NCBI GenBank assembly: GCA_024305405.1 | Contig: JAKNDB010000068.1 | Location: forward strand, 1,792,501 to 1,856,500 | Reading direction: 5' to 3' | DNA length: 64,000 nt | Source of the DNA: Dirofilaria immitis | Lineage: Eukaryota > Nematoda > Chromadorea > Rhabditida > Onchocercidae | Shown here: positions 1 through 13,800 of the stretch, one piece after another | Position numbering within the stretch: position 1 is the stretch's first letter | Layout: each line of letters opens with the position of its first letter | Position numbers and translations under genes: made by a program | Notes under the pieces: generated by a model | The model's input: the letters and a program-made list of their open reading frames with translations, nothing else | What the model was told of the DNA's origin: nothing | Databases searched by the model: none

Positions 1-1203
1 GAAAAATATTTTGCTGCATCCGAAGTTCACTTTCTCTTTTGTTCACTTCTTCATTATTTTGATATCAGTCATAACATTCAATGATTTTTTAACAAATAAA
101 CAATTTACTAATTCTCCATCACTAGGAAAATGTAGCAAATCATAACAGAAAACAAATTTTTCGTAAATTAAAAACCTTTTCGAAAGTACGACTATCCAAC
201 TGTAAATATCGTGAAGAATTTAGCAAACTTGAAATGCGAGATCTTAAAAAATGGAAGTCCGCAACATTATCGTTTATTTTCTGAAAATATAAAATTACAT
301 AAAATTCTAGTTTCCATCCAAGAACATTTTATTTGGCAATACATCCTGAATAAATAAATATCTGTACGCGTACTAGGAATTTCATGAATGAATACTAATA
401 TTAGTACGCTTTAGAGGATCAATTGACAATCCTCCAATAATGATTCCTCAAAAAGCACCTCTAAAGTTTAAACTTATTATTTATTTAGGAATTAAATACG
501 AAGTCTTAATCGTGGAATTCCCAAATTCCACTTCATATGCGACAAAACTGATAAACCAAGAATTTATTGGCAATAAAGCACTTCCGAACAAAACTTCACA
601 ACAAAAAAATATTGAAAAATAATGATGCACAGTTATCAACACAAAAGTATATATATATTTAAGGCTAGCCGAAATGAAATTTGACATCACTAAAAATATT
701 CAATTTTATATAAATGTTGTGAATCAACGAATATATGAAAAATTTTGAGTAAATGTAAGGCAAAAAAACGAAAAAATCGATGATAATTTTACAGTTTTTT
801 GTCAAATTTTACAATTTTGTTATGTTTAATGTAATTGAGAAAAGAAATAAAATTAAGAATTTCAAAAAGTATCAGAACGGACAATTATTTTAGTTAAAAA
901 AATCATATCAAACACATTAATTACAACACTTTTCTTAATACAGAAAATCAAGTGATATTGTTGTTTAACAAATAAAATAAAATCAGCTCTCTTTACACAT
1001 CGTCAGTTTTCAAATCTCATATTTTTATTTTTCAAAACTGAGATCTCGAAGCGATAAAAACATGATGGATTAATTTCGCATTTGACTCATACAATTTTAA
1101 TGCTGTCTTGTCATTGTAAATCCAAACATTTCGGTCAAAAATTCCCAAAGTAAAAGACTCCCTAATAAAAAATAATTTTGCTTCAAAGTTTCAGAAAAAC
1201 AAA
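1..1203. other. Intergenic, no gene recognised
   Basis: AT-rich sequence downstream of CSN6. Short overlapping open frames occur on both strands near 440-690, but they match no family I know, have no splice context and have the codon pattern of random AT-rich DNA. Nothing else is supported. Confidence 0.5.
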
Positions 1204-3418
1204 TCACACAACTGGAAAAGGACGTGCGCGTCTACCAGAAGCAAGCAACCAGCTTTGCCTTTCCAGCGACATTACATTCATCTTTGTTACTAACTGAAAG
1301 ATTATAATTATATTCACGCCAACTGTAAGTGTAATCAAACAAAAATTTTGCTTGAAATCATGACGAAATATGCTTTCCTTTTTTTTCATGACTCATTTCT
1401 CCCTTGTCTTTTCCTATATGATCTATTTTTGCCCAGATAAAGCTTGAAAATAATTTTAAATGAAAATACTATGAAAATACTTACATCATTAAGTGTTCCA
1501 CAAGTTTTTGTAAGAGCTGCCACAAGCGCAGTCATTTTAACCTCCAGACATTGCTGAATATCAAGTATCTATAGCGATTAAACAAACAAGAATTCGAATC
1601 GAACTATTAAATATTCGTTGTTTTAAATAAAATATTTTTAGAGTAGCTTAATGAATTTTCCAGAAAAGTCTTACATTTTTATATTGCTCTAAAAATTTGG
1701 CCGAACTCATAACTGGAACTCGACGTACTAACTGAGCGATTTCTCGTATAATACCTTCATCACGTGGTAATTCATCTGCACGAACTGCCTGCAAAATAAT
1801 ACTTACATAATTCCTATATAGTTAATCTTTGCTTAATGCTACTTTCTTAAATTTCGTCCTAGGATATACACCAAAGTGAAATAAAATATGAATCAACAAC
1901 AGATCTATTTCAAATAATATCAATAAATCGAGAGTCCGAATTGTATTAAAAAATATTCTCGAAAAAACTGGCCCATTATTTTTAATATTTTGATCAGAAC
2001 GAACATTTCGACATTTTAATAAACTATTTTAACTTACTTTCAAATAATCGTAAATAAGTTCCAGTCGTGACTGTAACATATTTATAGCACCCAGTTGTCC
2101 TACAATTTGCTTATTTGTCGAAGACATAGTATTTGCTGAAACAGTTGAAATCTGAGCAACATGTTCAATTCCGATACGTTCAGCTTGTTCACTGGCTAAC
2201 GACCAACTAACTGAACGCCATACTACTGAATTTGGACTGCTTGTTGATAAACCGGTAGTGCATACAGATTCATAAATTGCCACTGGTAACTATAAATAGG
2301 CAAATATTCCTTTATAGCTCAGTAAGCAGGATATATTTCTTCCTCGCATTTCCTTATGAATTTAAAATAGATAAGCAGTTTTCTATGAAAGTTGAAAAAA
2401 TACATATATCAAATGCTGCCAATTTCAGCAGTCCGAAGGTGGTTCTTCAAATTCATATCAAATTCATACCTTATTGCCCGGTGGTGCTTTTGGATCAAGC
2501 TTTACCAGAATTGGTGATTCATGAATGATAGAGAACTGCTGATGCACTTCCCAATCTGCTTGTGTTGGTGTTGCGCCTCCAATCGTATACCAACCAACAT
2601 AATCCAAATCATGGAATACTTCTTGATCTGGAAATAAATGCATAAAAATATATCAGAAAAAATACAATCCGAACTAATGAAAAAGTCAAAAGTGAAATAC
2701 TTCGTTTATAATGAAGGTAGAGTTGAAAGTCAAAATAAACAAGAACGTCATGATAATCACTTCTCATCAGTTGTTGTTACTGCAGATAGATTTCATGAAA
2801 AACAAGGGAACAAAAACATACAAAATGTTATCTATAAATTCTATCCGTCTTATTCCAATCCGCATCAGAGTTATAATGATATAAATTAAATATACTCTAA
2901 TTAAATATAGTCGAAGAACATAATTTTCATCTCTGTCGCCTAAAACAGGAAATCTTACATTGTTGTTCTCTTGTAGAAAGAAAATTTGTATCAATAACGG
3001 CATAACCCTTTCCTTCATCACTCCATTTTACTTCAAAACTATTCATCATTTCAATATGCCTTCCAGATTGTTTCCCAAGTATTGCACCGAAAATCTGCAT
3101 TCAAAATAATTTTCAACATAATATCATTAGAAAAGGAAAATCACTGCAATAAATAATTTCTGCATAAAATAACGAATAAATAAAATTGTTGATTTTCTAT
3201 TCATTGTAAGCATTAATGATACTATAAATTGACATACATAAAAAGGTTTAAAATATAACCTCGAAAGGTTTTCCATCGTTATGCTGTACACTTATTCGAG
3301 TCACATGTTCCGATATATTCATTATAACTAATGGATGTAACGAAATGGTAATAGCACTACTTGTTTCGCTATGTCCAACCGATTTATTATCATCTTCTGG
3401 CATCGATAGATCCATCAT
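1204..3418 (-). CDS. csn-6: COP9 signalosome subunit 6 (CSN6)
   Basis: Seven exons on the minus strand: 3418-3260, 3094-2959, 2627-2470, 2289-2038, 1788-1675, 1553-1485 and 1293-1204, giving 325 codons with no break. The MPN domain runs from about residue 25 to 150 (SLHPLVIMNISEH, GAILGKQSGRHIEMMNSFE, DYVGWYTIGG). The JAMM metal ligands are absent, as in all CSN6 proteins, which are non-catalytic partners of the CSN5 deneddylase. The second half matches the helical C-terminal region (QAERIGIEHVAQIS, then TKTCGTLND, then GRRAR before the stop). The complex removes NEDD8 from cullins. The start is the first of two adjacent ATGs. A TTTGTCTCAG acceptor ends at 3437, eighteen bases upstream of it, and could be a spliced-leader site. 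All introns are GT-AG. Confidence 0.93.
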
Positions 3419-5452
3419 TAATGAATGGCCGAATATCTGAGACAAATAATAAAACAGACTAGGTTAAAATGATTAACAACCAATTCGAAACTAAATGTGA
3501 AATGAAATCAATGCGATCAATTTCAGGCAAAAATTGTTTCGTCATTTTGTTACTTTTGTTAAAGCGAAGCATTAAGCCAAATTGCACTTAATTTCTTGTA
3601 AACTTTGATAAGTTACATATGCGCTATCTTATCTCCCCGATAATGTTTTGATAAAAACAGAGAACATCATAAAACAATGGGAAATCGAACTCTTGATTCA
3701 TTTAACAAACATTAGAATTAATGCGGTCCCAATTAGCTACATATTTATCTCAAACTTTAAAAAATTTTAATCAATAATGATTTTATATTTAGGATGATTG
3801 GTAGAAATTTTTCGAAATATAAATTATGATTAAAAATTAAGATTTAAAAAGTGATTTTAAATTATTCCATAAAAATATATGCAATTTTTGAGTGTTAAAA
3901 TAAGCAATAATAATATTTAATATGAAACAAAATTATAGCAATTAATACTAAAATGTTAATTATAGCAATTGATACTAAAATGTTAATTATAGCAATTGAT
4001 ACTAAATTTTCCAATTTTCAATTGCTTATTTCGAAATAGCTAAAGCTATGCTCAATTTTCTCATCATCTTTGAATTAGTCTTTGCTCGTTTTTTTTCTTT
4101 CTTTTTTAAAGATCTTTTAGAAAATGAAATTTTCTCTCATTCAAACAGCTCATTTTCAAATATTTTACTTCAATAATCTCCATATCAACTCTTTCTATTG
4201 TTATCAGTTTTTTTTATCACAAGAAATATCGCTTATAGCATACGTATTATAATGCTATATTTATATTTTATAACAAATGAAAGAAAATTCTTAAAAAAAA
4301 AAATTATACAAATTAGCCTTCTAATATTTATCGATTAAATCGTTGATTATTAATTGGACAAAAATTCGAATTAAATTATTTTAAATTTAACAATTTTAAT
4401 TATCGATATTAATTTAATTCTTTTTAGCTATTAAATTCAAATTATTGATTATCTTTTTTTTATAATTTATCTAAAACCATCAATATAAAATTTATTCAAT
4501 TTTTCATCCATTTTATTTTTGAATTTGTTGATAATAATGCCCGTTAAAATTAATCGCCTATTTGTTGAATACGATATATATATATATATCATTCTATTTG
4601 TTTATCTTTTTTGATCTTTTCCTTCTTTCCTTTTTTTGTTCAATCTTAGATCTTCGTTTTTTTTTTTTTTTTTTATATTGATTTCATTCGATTGTTTATT
4701 TACAAAAAAAAAAAAATTTTAAAATATTTTCAAAATATTCTTATTTTTTGCATTCCAATGATTCATTCATTCATTTTGTTTAAAGATGAAACTAAATTAA
4801 TGAAAAATTAAAAAAAAAAAAATTACAGGGAAATATCTCGAGAATGTAAATATCTCGAGAATGTATAAATTTATAGTATACGAAATAATTTCAATAATTA
4901 TTTCAATTTATATATATAAAATGGAAATAGCAATAATTTGAATAAAGAAAAGAAAGCAAAACAAAAAAAAAAATTGACATCACAATAATGACCTTTTTGC
5001 TGTTGATAATGATTTTTGTTCTAAACTAATTTTATTATGATCGGAATTTATTTTTGATTTCTTTTTTTGATTTTTTTTTTTTTAAATATTGTAATATTGT
5101 TGAGAGAGAAAAAAAAATTTTTTTTTAATTTTCTTTTAAAAATTTCCTATCGTTTTTTTTTTATTATTTATTATTATTATCAAACAATTTCATTTCTCAC
5201 TTTTTTTTCCTTTCAAATTTTACTAAAATTTATAAATTTTTGATTATAAAAAAAAAAAAATGAAAAAAGAATTAGCTAAATATGAATGATATGATCGTTG
5301 TTGGGTATAATAAGCCAAAATGAATTTATCATTCATATAAATGATAACAAAAATTTTAATAAAAAAAAATGAATAAATGGTAAATTTAAAAAAAAATGAT
5401 GAAACTGAAAATGTAATAATTGATTGTAAAAAATTTTTAGAAATACAAAATA
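3419..5452. other. Intergenic; AT-rich with a small 27-bp repeat
   Basis: Nothing coding is recognised. At 3934-4010 a unit of about 27 bases (core TAGCAATTGATACTAAAATG) occurs three times. Long A and T runs are frequent between 4260 and 5270. This is the left edge of the repeat-rich desert that extends to 15.59 kb. Confidence 0.5.
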
Positions 5453-5630
5453 AATGATAACTAAAAATATTTGGCCAATAAATTAAATTCCTAAACTAAT
5501 GATAACTAAAAATATTTGGCCAATAAATTAAATTCCTAAACTAATGATAACTAAAAATATTTGGCCAATAAATTAAATTCCTAAACTAATAATAACTAAA
5601 AATATGAAGCCAATAAATTAAATTTTTAAG
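5453..5630. repeat. 45-bp tandem repeat, about 4 copies
   Basis: The word CTAAAAATAT starts at 5461, 5506, 5551 and 5596, an exact 45-base period. The first three copies are nearly identical (core TTTGGCCAATAAATTAAATT). The fourth has diverged to ATGAAGCCAATAA. Confidence 0.9.
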
Positions 5631-6094
5631 TTAATTTATTAGAAATTAAAGATTAAATTTGTTTATTTTCAAATTTTCGAGAATTTTATCAATTATAATT
5701 TTTATTGATAAGATTGTTGATAAGGTCGAATTGAACAAATGAATTTTGCATAAAATGCAAGAACGTATAATTATGCTTAAAGATTATTTATGAATATGTA
5801 TATATATACATTTTTTGTTTACAACTCTTACTTTTTGCTTACAACTCTCCATTCTTTTCTCTCTCTCTCTCCTTCTCTCCCTTTCTTTTTTTTTTTTGCA
5901 TTTATTGTAAACAACATAAATAGATGAAAAATGGATAAACAGATACACAGATGATAAATAATCATTAATCACTAATCATTAATAATTTATATCATAGTAT
6001 ACAATAGTTGTCCTTGTATTTTTTTCAACAACATTTTCATTTCCTTTGCTTTTCATTTCGAATTAGCATTTAAAAATGCTTGGGACAAGTCTAT

Positions 6095-6445
6095 AATTTA
6101 TTTGGCTATCATTTATTTGCATTAGATCATTGATCATGCTTTAGTTATCATTATTTGGATTAGATCATTGGTCGTGCTTTAGTTTCCACTCTCTTTGAAT
6201 TGGATCATTAATCATGCTTTAGTTACCATTCTCTTTGGATTGGATCATTGATCGTACTTTAGTTATCATTTTATTTGGATTAGATCATTGGCCGTTCTGT
6301 AGTTACCATTTATTTGGATTCGATCATTGATCATGCTTTAGCTATCATTTTATTTGGATTAGATCATTGATCATGCTTTAGTTACCATTCTCTTTGGATT
6401 GGATCATTGATCGTGCTTTAGTTATCATTTTATTTGGATTTATTA
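6095..6445. repeat. About 41-bp degenerate tandem repeat, about 8 copies
   Basis: Repeated units built from TTTGGATTAGATCATTGATC followed by a TGCTTTAGTTATCATT segment. Copies differ by single substitutions (GATCATGC, GATCGTGC, GGTCGTGC), so this is an old array rather than a recent expansion. Confidence 0.85.
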
Positions 6446-7869
6446 GCATGTGTAATACAAATTAATGCAACGAAATATTTGAAATGATATTCTTAAATAT
6501 ATCAGTTGGATGTTAATTAGCTAATAGTTAATCAATAATAATGCTAAATATTAATTAGCTAATAATTGATTAACGATAATGATAAATCGTTTCGAATTTT
6601 CGATATGAATAAAGCATTTACTAATCAATGAAATGAAATTATTGAAAAGTATTACTTCGTTCAATAAAATCGATCAAATTCTTAAAATCATTTAGCTATA
6701 CTACTTAATTATAGCATTTAAAACGATAATTTATTAGTATGGCTTGCTTCCATTCTCGATTTTCTTCTCGACTTAACATTTAAATTTTAATTAATACGAT
6801 GGATATATTGAGGAAGCATGCGATATTATTTATGATTAGAATGCGAAATTATCATTATCAGGAGAAGAAAGAAAGACGTTAATTTTACGAGCGAATGATA
6901 GAAGTTCTACAAGAACAAATTAAGGCTTTTTAAGAAATGAAATTTTGAAAATGATTATTGCTTAAACTAAATGATAACTATTCTCGATTTGATTTTATTT
7001 TTAAAAAGGTTAGATTAGGGAAGAATGAGTTAAGATTAGGAGAAAATAAGTTTTAGCTCTATCAATTCTCAAGCAATTAAGTCCATAATTATTGTCCATT
7101 CTTGACGAATTGGATATGCAAAGTGTTCGTTATTAGCATTTTGTGACTGTTAATCCAATCGAGACTCTCGTTTTGCTCTACTTTCATTTTTTTTTCTTTT
7201 CCTAAATCCATATATTAAAGAGGAAAAAAAAGAAGATGAAGCATCATTTTTGAGAAAAGTTGAGAATTTATCCTTTCAACTTTTTTTTTTCCTATCAATC
7301 AATCATGCAAATATTTATGATTCGAGAAATAACAACAATAATAACGCCACACAACTAGTTATTTTCAAATATACTTTTTATCATATAGTTTATCAATAAC
7401 TGATATTTTGATGATTTTTTGTTTAAGATAATCGTTTAAATATACCTTATATGATTTATCAGTGATTGATTTTTTAAAGCTAATCATTTAAATATATCTT
7501 ATATGATTTATCAGTGATTGATTAATTTAATACTTTTTTTTGTGATAATATTTATGATTTTTAATTTTTGAAAAAGATTCAAATTTATTTTTAGCTGAAA
7601 TTTGATTATTATTTTTATGAATTTTTCACTAATTAATTTTTCACTAATTTATCATTATTTCTATTAATTAATTAATTAATTGATTATAGCATAATCATTG
7701 TATGATAAGTTATAAATTAAGCTAATTAGATATTGCAACAAAAAAACGTTTATTTGGTTGATTTTATTGATATAATGTTAATCAATTCAATGTCAGGTAT
7801 TATCATTTTAAATTTCAATACATTATTTTATGTAGTCAAATAAATTCTTTTATAATAAAAAAATTTTAA
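6446..7869. other. Intergenic, no gene recognised
   Basis: AT-rich sequence with scattered TAATTAAT and TTATC words. A short duplication lies at about 7430-7530, where a phrase around ATGATTTATCAGTGATTGAT occurs twice. I see no coding signal. Confidence 0.4.
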
Positions 7870-8395
7870 CATTCAGCTTTATCACTGATGATAAAAGACT
7901 GGACGAAATAAGAATGTTTAAAATCAGAAATCAATTTTTTCTATTTCGATTAAATTAACGATGAAATATTTTAATAAAAGCAATAATACATTCAGTCTTA
8001 TCTGTGATGATAAGAATATTTTAATAAAAGCAATAATACATTCAGTCTTATCAGCGATGATAAAATTGTGATAAAAATAAAAATGTTTAAAATTTGAAAT
8101 CAATTTATTTCTATTCCTATTAAATTAATGGTGAAATATTTTGAGTAAAAGTAATAAAACATTCAATCTTATCTGTGATGATAAGAATATTTTAATAAAA
8201 GCAATAATACATTCAGTCTTATCAGCGATGATAAAATTGTGATAAAAATAAAAATGTTTAAAATTTGAAATCAATTTATTTCTATTCCTATTAAATTAAT
8301 GGTGAAATATTTTGAGTAAAAGTAATAAAAAACATTCAGTCTTATCTGTGATGATAAGATTGTGATAAAAATAAAAATGCTCAAAATTTACTTCT
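7870..8395. repeat. Higher-order repeat around ATTCAGTCTTATCTGTGATG
   Basis: The phrase ATTCAGTCTTATC(T/A)G(T/C)GATGATAA recurs about six times. Two spacings alternate, because a longer block carrying AAATTTGAAATCAATTTATT and a block carrying GAATATTTTAATAAAAGCAA are interleaved. This gives an approximately 175-base compound unit repeated two to three times. Confidence 0.8.
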
Positions 8396-9099
8396 ATTTC
8401 GATTAATTAATATCAGTCTGAATTAGGGCGCTTTGTTTTGTGTTTTGTTTTTTTCTAAATTTTTAAATAACATATTAATAATTTAAATAAAAATTTTAAA
8501 GCATTTCTTATGCATCGATTATGAAATGTTAGGATAAATTGAAATTCGAGAAAAAAATCGATTGTAAATTTGCCAAATGAAACAACATATAACAAGCTAA
8601 GCATAATATTGATGATATGTTATTTTTCAAATCGATTTTAATAAGCACCTTGCAACTCTATCCACCTTTTTACAAGCCTAGTTTACGATGTAAATCTAAA
8701 TCTACTACTTGCGTCTTATCGCATTTCAACAATTTTCATCCCTTATCTTTTCTAATCTTTTATCGTCTCTTTTCTCTCGCTTTATCCATACTCCAATAAA
8801 CATATGCTGAAATGCTTATTTTTAATAAAAAAAAAAAAAAACTTATCAATTTTTTTTTTTAAATTCTTATCGCTTCTAACAACCGGAAATATATTTGTGT
8901 AATTTTATGCCTATTGATAGTTGATCAAAAATCGGTTTTGCGGAAAAAAATTTCCAATCCGCAATTCGCAATCCGCAATCCGCAATTCACTATTGAGCCT
9001 TGAGCTAAATTTGTTCATGCGGAAAAAGATTAGTGGAGCAAAAATAATGATAATCAATAATATTAGCAAGGTATGTTATCAAAAAAAAAATAGCATGAA
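8396..9099. other. Intergenic, no gene recognised
   Basis: AT-rich sequence. Near 8955-8995 the word CGCAAT(T/C) is repeated several times. Open frames of about 60 codons at 8617-8799 and 8921-9103 have no recognisable product. Confidence 0.4.
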
Positions 9100-9460
9100 T
9101 TAGACATAGATAGTAGTATGTTTGATGATAATTGATATTTTAAAATGAACAACGTTCCTTCGACTGATAACACTGCAAAATAGTATGATCGATGATAATT
9201 GATATTTTGAAATAAACAACTTTCTTTCAACTGATGATAACTTCAAAATAATATGTTCGATGATAATTGATATTTTGAAGTGAACAACTTTCTTTCAACT
9301 GATGATAACTTCAAAATAATATGTTCGATGATAATTGATATTTTGAAGTGAACAACTTTCTTTCAACTGATGATAACTTCAAAATAATATGTTCGATGAT
9401 AATTGATATTTTGAAATGAACAACTTTCTTTCAACTGATGATAACTTCAAAATTATCAAT
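9100..9460. repeat. 68-bp tandem repeat, about 5 copies
   Basis: ATGTTCGATGATAATTGATA starts at 9253, 9321 and 9389, an exact 68-base period. More diverged copies lie at the left side. The body of the unit contains GAACAACTTTCTTTCAACTG and GATGATAACTTC. The copies are contiguous with no unique spacers. Confidence 0.92.
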
Positions 9461-10838
9461 CAATAATTGATCAAAATTTTCCGTTTTTTCTTACTTTTAA
9501 TAAAATTTAGCTTTATTTCAAAAAGTTATTCAATTTTGATATTGCATTTATATCATTGATAAAATTATTTGAATTTTACAGATAAATAACAATTTAAATT
9601 TTTTAAATAATATTTTTACAATAATAAATAAAAATTAACATAAATTGTTTACAAAAATATTTCTATGAATTTTTAAATTTGAATTGAAGAATTAGTAAGA
9701 ATTTATTTGGCTTTTTTTTCATTTTGCTAAGTATTATCGATTTGTAAAATATTAGTTTAAATTAAAAATATTAATTTTAAATCCTTCATTTATTATCATT
9801 TTTTATTTTAAATATCATATTGTAAACTGTTTTAATAATCAAATATAAAATTCGAAACTTTAATTCTTATTTGTTGGAATAATTCAGCATTTTGTACTGA
9901 AATGAAAATTAATCACTTTACAATTTTATACTGAAATCGCAGTTTATCAAAAATGAAAATGATAAATGAAAATTTTCCAAAATTGATATTTTAATATAAG
10001 TTAGAAATTATTGATAATGTGATAAATTGATTTATAGTTTAAGTTAGTCTGTAAGTATTTGTCCTAAAATCGGAATTTATCAATAATGAAAATTATAAAT
10101 GAAAATTTTCAAAATTGATATTTTAATATAAGTTAGAAATTAGAAATATTGATAAATTCATAGACATCGATAAATGTGATAATAGATATTGATAAATGTG
10201 ATAAATTGATTTATAATTTTAGCTACCTATAAGTAAAATAAAATTTTTGAAACTTTTAAATAAACCTTGCAGATTGATTTATTTAGCTCTTTAAGCTGTT
10301 CAATGAATCAAAAATCTTAAAAAAAAAAAAAAACTTTTTTAAATAAGCCTTTTTTCTTTTCTTCAAAATATCAATTATTGTTATCAATGCAAAATTGTTA
10401 AAATATTTTTACCGATACTTTGAACTTTTTTTTTTCCTTTCAATCAATTTTTTAAAATCACATATTTTTGAAAATTTTTCTTTTAACTCTTAAAAAATAC
10501 TACTATTTTTTTTTTTTTTAATTTTAACAATCGTAATAAATTCTGATTAATATTAATATTTTAATGCCTTAGATGATTTTGTATAGAATTATTTATAATA
10601 CATCTAACATTGCTAGAAAGAAATTAATTATCATTTATCAAATTATCATTATCTTCATTTCATTATCAATTATTCGTATATATATAATATATATATATAT
10701 GAGAGAACATATTAGTACCTTAGGTCTGTCGTTTTTCCTGCATCACCATTGCTGTTATCTCGGCCTTTGAACTAGTTTCTGTCCTGTCGACTTATTCCTC
10801 CGAACTGTTGCTCCGACCTGACGTCGGATATATATATA
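9461..10838. other. Intergenic with a large imperfect duplication and a GC-richer stretch
   Basis: Segments at about 9940-10025 and 10070-10150 share the same order of words (TTTATCAA, AATGAAAA, GATATTTTAATATAAGTTAG), so they are diverged direct repeats. From about 10720 to 10830 the base composition becomes much more balanced (TCTGTCCTGTCGACTTATTC, CCGACCTGACGTCGG), unlike everything around it. No protein is recognised. Confidence 0.45.
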
Positions 10839-11168
10839 TAGACGTATTGATTAATATGGATTATCTTATCGTATAATATATAGTGATTGATATGAATTAT
10901 CTTATCATATAATATATATTGATTGATTTGAATTATCTTATCATATAATATATATTGATTGATTTGAATTATCTCATCATATAATATATATTGATTGATT
11001 TGAATTATCTTATCATATAATAGATAGTGATTGATTTGAATTATCTTATCATATAATAGATAGTGATTGATATGAATTATCTTATCATATAATATCTATT
11101 GATTGATATGAATTATCTTATCGTACAGTATATATTGATTGATATGAATTATCTCATCGTACAATTGT
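10839..11168. repeat. 36-bp tandem repeat, about 9 copies
   Basis: Unit: ATTGATTGATTTGAATTATC followed by TTATCATATAATATAT. The phrase GATTGATTTG repeats with a 36-base period (for example 10921 and 10957). Copies vary at ATATAT/AGATAG and TTTG/TATG positions. Confidence 0.92.
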
Positions 11169-11899
11169 GAAGTTTATCAAATGGATTTATTTTTGTTTAT
11201 CAAACATTCAAAGAAATGAATGGAATTTTTTTCGTAAAAAAAAGAGAGAAATGACCTGTCGCTACCATTTTCTATGTTTGAAAATTGTTTTTAAACATCA
11301 AAGATCGATTGATTTTTGGTTTCATTACAATTCAATCAATTAATTAGTGAATTGAAAAAAATTTTGATAAAATTTCATTCAATTTAATTCGAGAAATTGA
11401 TAATGATAAGATGATAACGAGAAAGATAAAAATTCCTTCTTTTTCTTTTAAATAATAAATTAAATTATTTATAATCTTTTAAAGTGAACATAGTAATAAT
11501 AATAATAATTCATTTATATTTCTAAATATATTATCGAATAATTAATGAAAGCATACAATGCTTTTGTCGCAACGAATTTTCGGTAATTAATTCGCTAATA
11601 TCATAAATTTATGCAATTTCATAGTTTGAAAAAAAGATAAATATGATTAATCGTAATGTTGAATATATCTTTTATAACATTCTCAACAAATCGATATTTG
11701 AATTAATTAGTCGATCGGATGATCTATATATCCGTAACTATACTAACATGCTCTATTAAAATGAATTATTCATTGAATCAAATTGAGAGAGATAAGATGA
11801 AAAATAAAAAAAAAAAGGAACTTACGAGAAGAATTATTAGATGAAATTCGAGAAAGACTTATATAGTATAATTGATTTTATTCATTATATTATTATGAT
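11169..11899. other. Intergenic, no gene recognised
   Basis: AT-rich sequence between two repeat arrays. No coding signal or sizeable repeat is seen. Confidence 0.4.
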
Positions 11900-12500
<601 letters not shown>

Positions 12501-12949
12501 CTTTTTTTCTTCTTTTTGTTGTGAAAATATTTTTGGCAAATTTTTCTTTTTCTTTTAAACAAATTTATTAATTATTTTGCTAATTTCAATCGAACACTTT
12601 TAAATATAATTTCGAAATTAATTCCTATTTAAAGAAATGAGAAGAAAGAGGGGAAAAAAGAAAGGAAACAAATGAACGAAAAATTTATTTTTTTTTTTAA
12701 AAATTAGAATTTACTGATTAATTATCAAAATTGATATTTCATCCATTATAGTTTAAAAATGACGACGAATTATTTTTGATGAAACAAAGGAAAAAAAGAG
12801 AAAAAGAGAAAAATGATGATTGAAGTTTGAATCATTATTTTGTTTCTTTTGACATTTTAAATAAATGATTAGATTAATTAATTAATATATTTGTTTATGT
12901 ATAAATGATTAAATTAATTGATATATTTATGAATAGGATTAATTAGTTG
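12501..12949. other. Intergenic, no gene recognised
   Basis: AT-rich sequence between the ATT arrays and the next satellite. Nothing is supported. Confidence 0.4.
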
Positions 12950-13800
12950 TTAGATCTTTTTTTTTTTTTTTTTTAGAGTATTGATAATGAAATGATACGC
13001 GGTATATTTTGCTATTTTTATCATTTACTGATGATTATTATTAATTTTAATTAATTAATTAATTGTTAGATTTTTTTTATAGTATTGATAGTGATAAGGG
13101 TTAATTTTGCTATTTTAATCATTTATTAATGATATTATTAGTTTTAGTTAATTAATTAGTTGTTAGATTTCTTATTCAATAGTATTGACAGTATAGTTTG
13201 CTATTTTAATCATTTATTAATGATATTACTAATTTTAGTTAATTAGTTGGTTTTAAATTAGTGTTGAGATTTTGTTTTATAGTATTGATAGTGTAATCAT
13301 TTACTGATGATATTAATTTTAGCTAATTAATCAGTTATTAGATTTTTTTTTAATAGCATTGATAATGAAATGATAAGGGTAGCAATTTTTTTAATAGCAT
13401 TGATAATGAAATGATAAGGGTATATTTTGCTATTTTTATCATTTACTGATGATTATTATTAATTTCAGTTAATTAATTAGTTGTTAAATTTTTTTTTATA
13501 GTATTAATACTGAAATGATAAGGGTATATTTTACTATTTTTATCATTTACTGATGAATTAATTAGTTGTTAAATTTTTTTTATAGTATTGATAGTGAAAT
13601 GATAAGGGTATATTTTACTATTTTAATCATTTACTGATGAATTAATTAGTTGTTAAATTTTTTTTTATAGTATTAATACTGAAATGATAAGGGTATATTT
13701 TACTATTTTTATCATTTACTGATGAATTAATTTTTTAAATTTTTTTTATAGTATTGATAGTGAAATGATAAGGGTATATTTTACTAGTTTAATCATTTTC
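12950..13800. repeat. About 85-115-bp satellite with AAATGATAAGGGTATATTTT core, about 9 copies
   Basis: The words ATAGTATTGATAGTGAAATG and GATAAGGGTATATTTTACTA and ATCATTTACTGATGA recur through the interval. Unit length varies because copies have lost or gained the AATTAATTAGTTGTTAAATT segment. Copies to the right (13480-13790) are the most alike. Confidence 0.88.

Noticed and set aside
9100..9460. CRISPR-like array of regular 68-base repeats
   Set aside because: Units are contiguous with no variable spacers, and the window is eukaryotic. It is a minisatellite.
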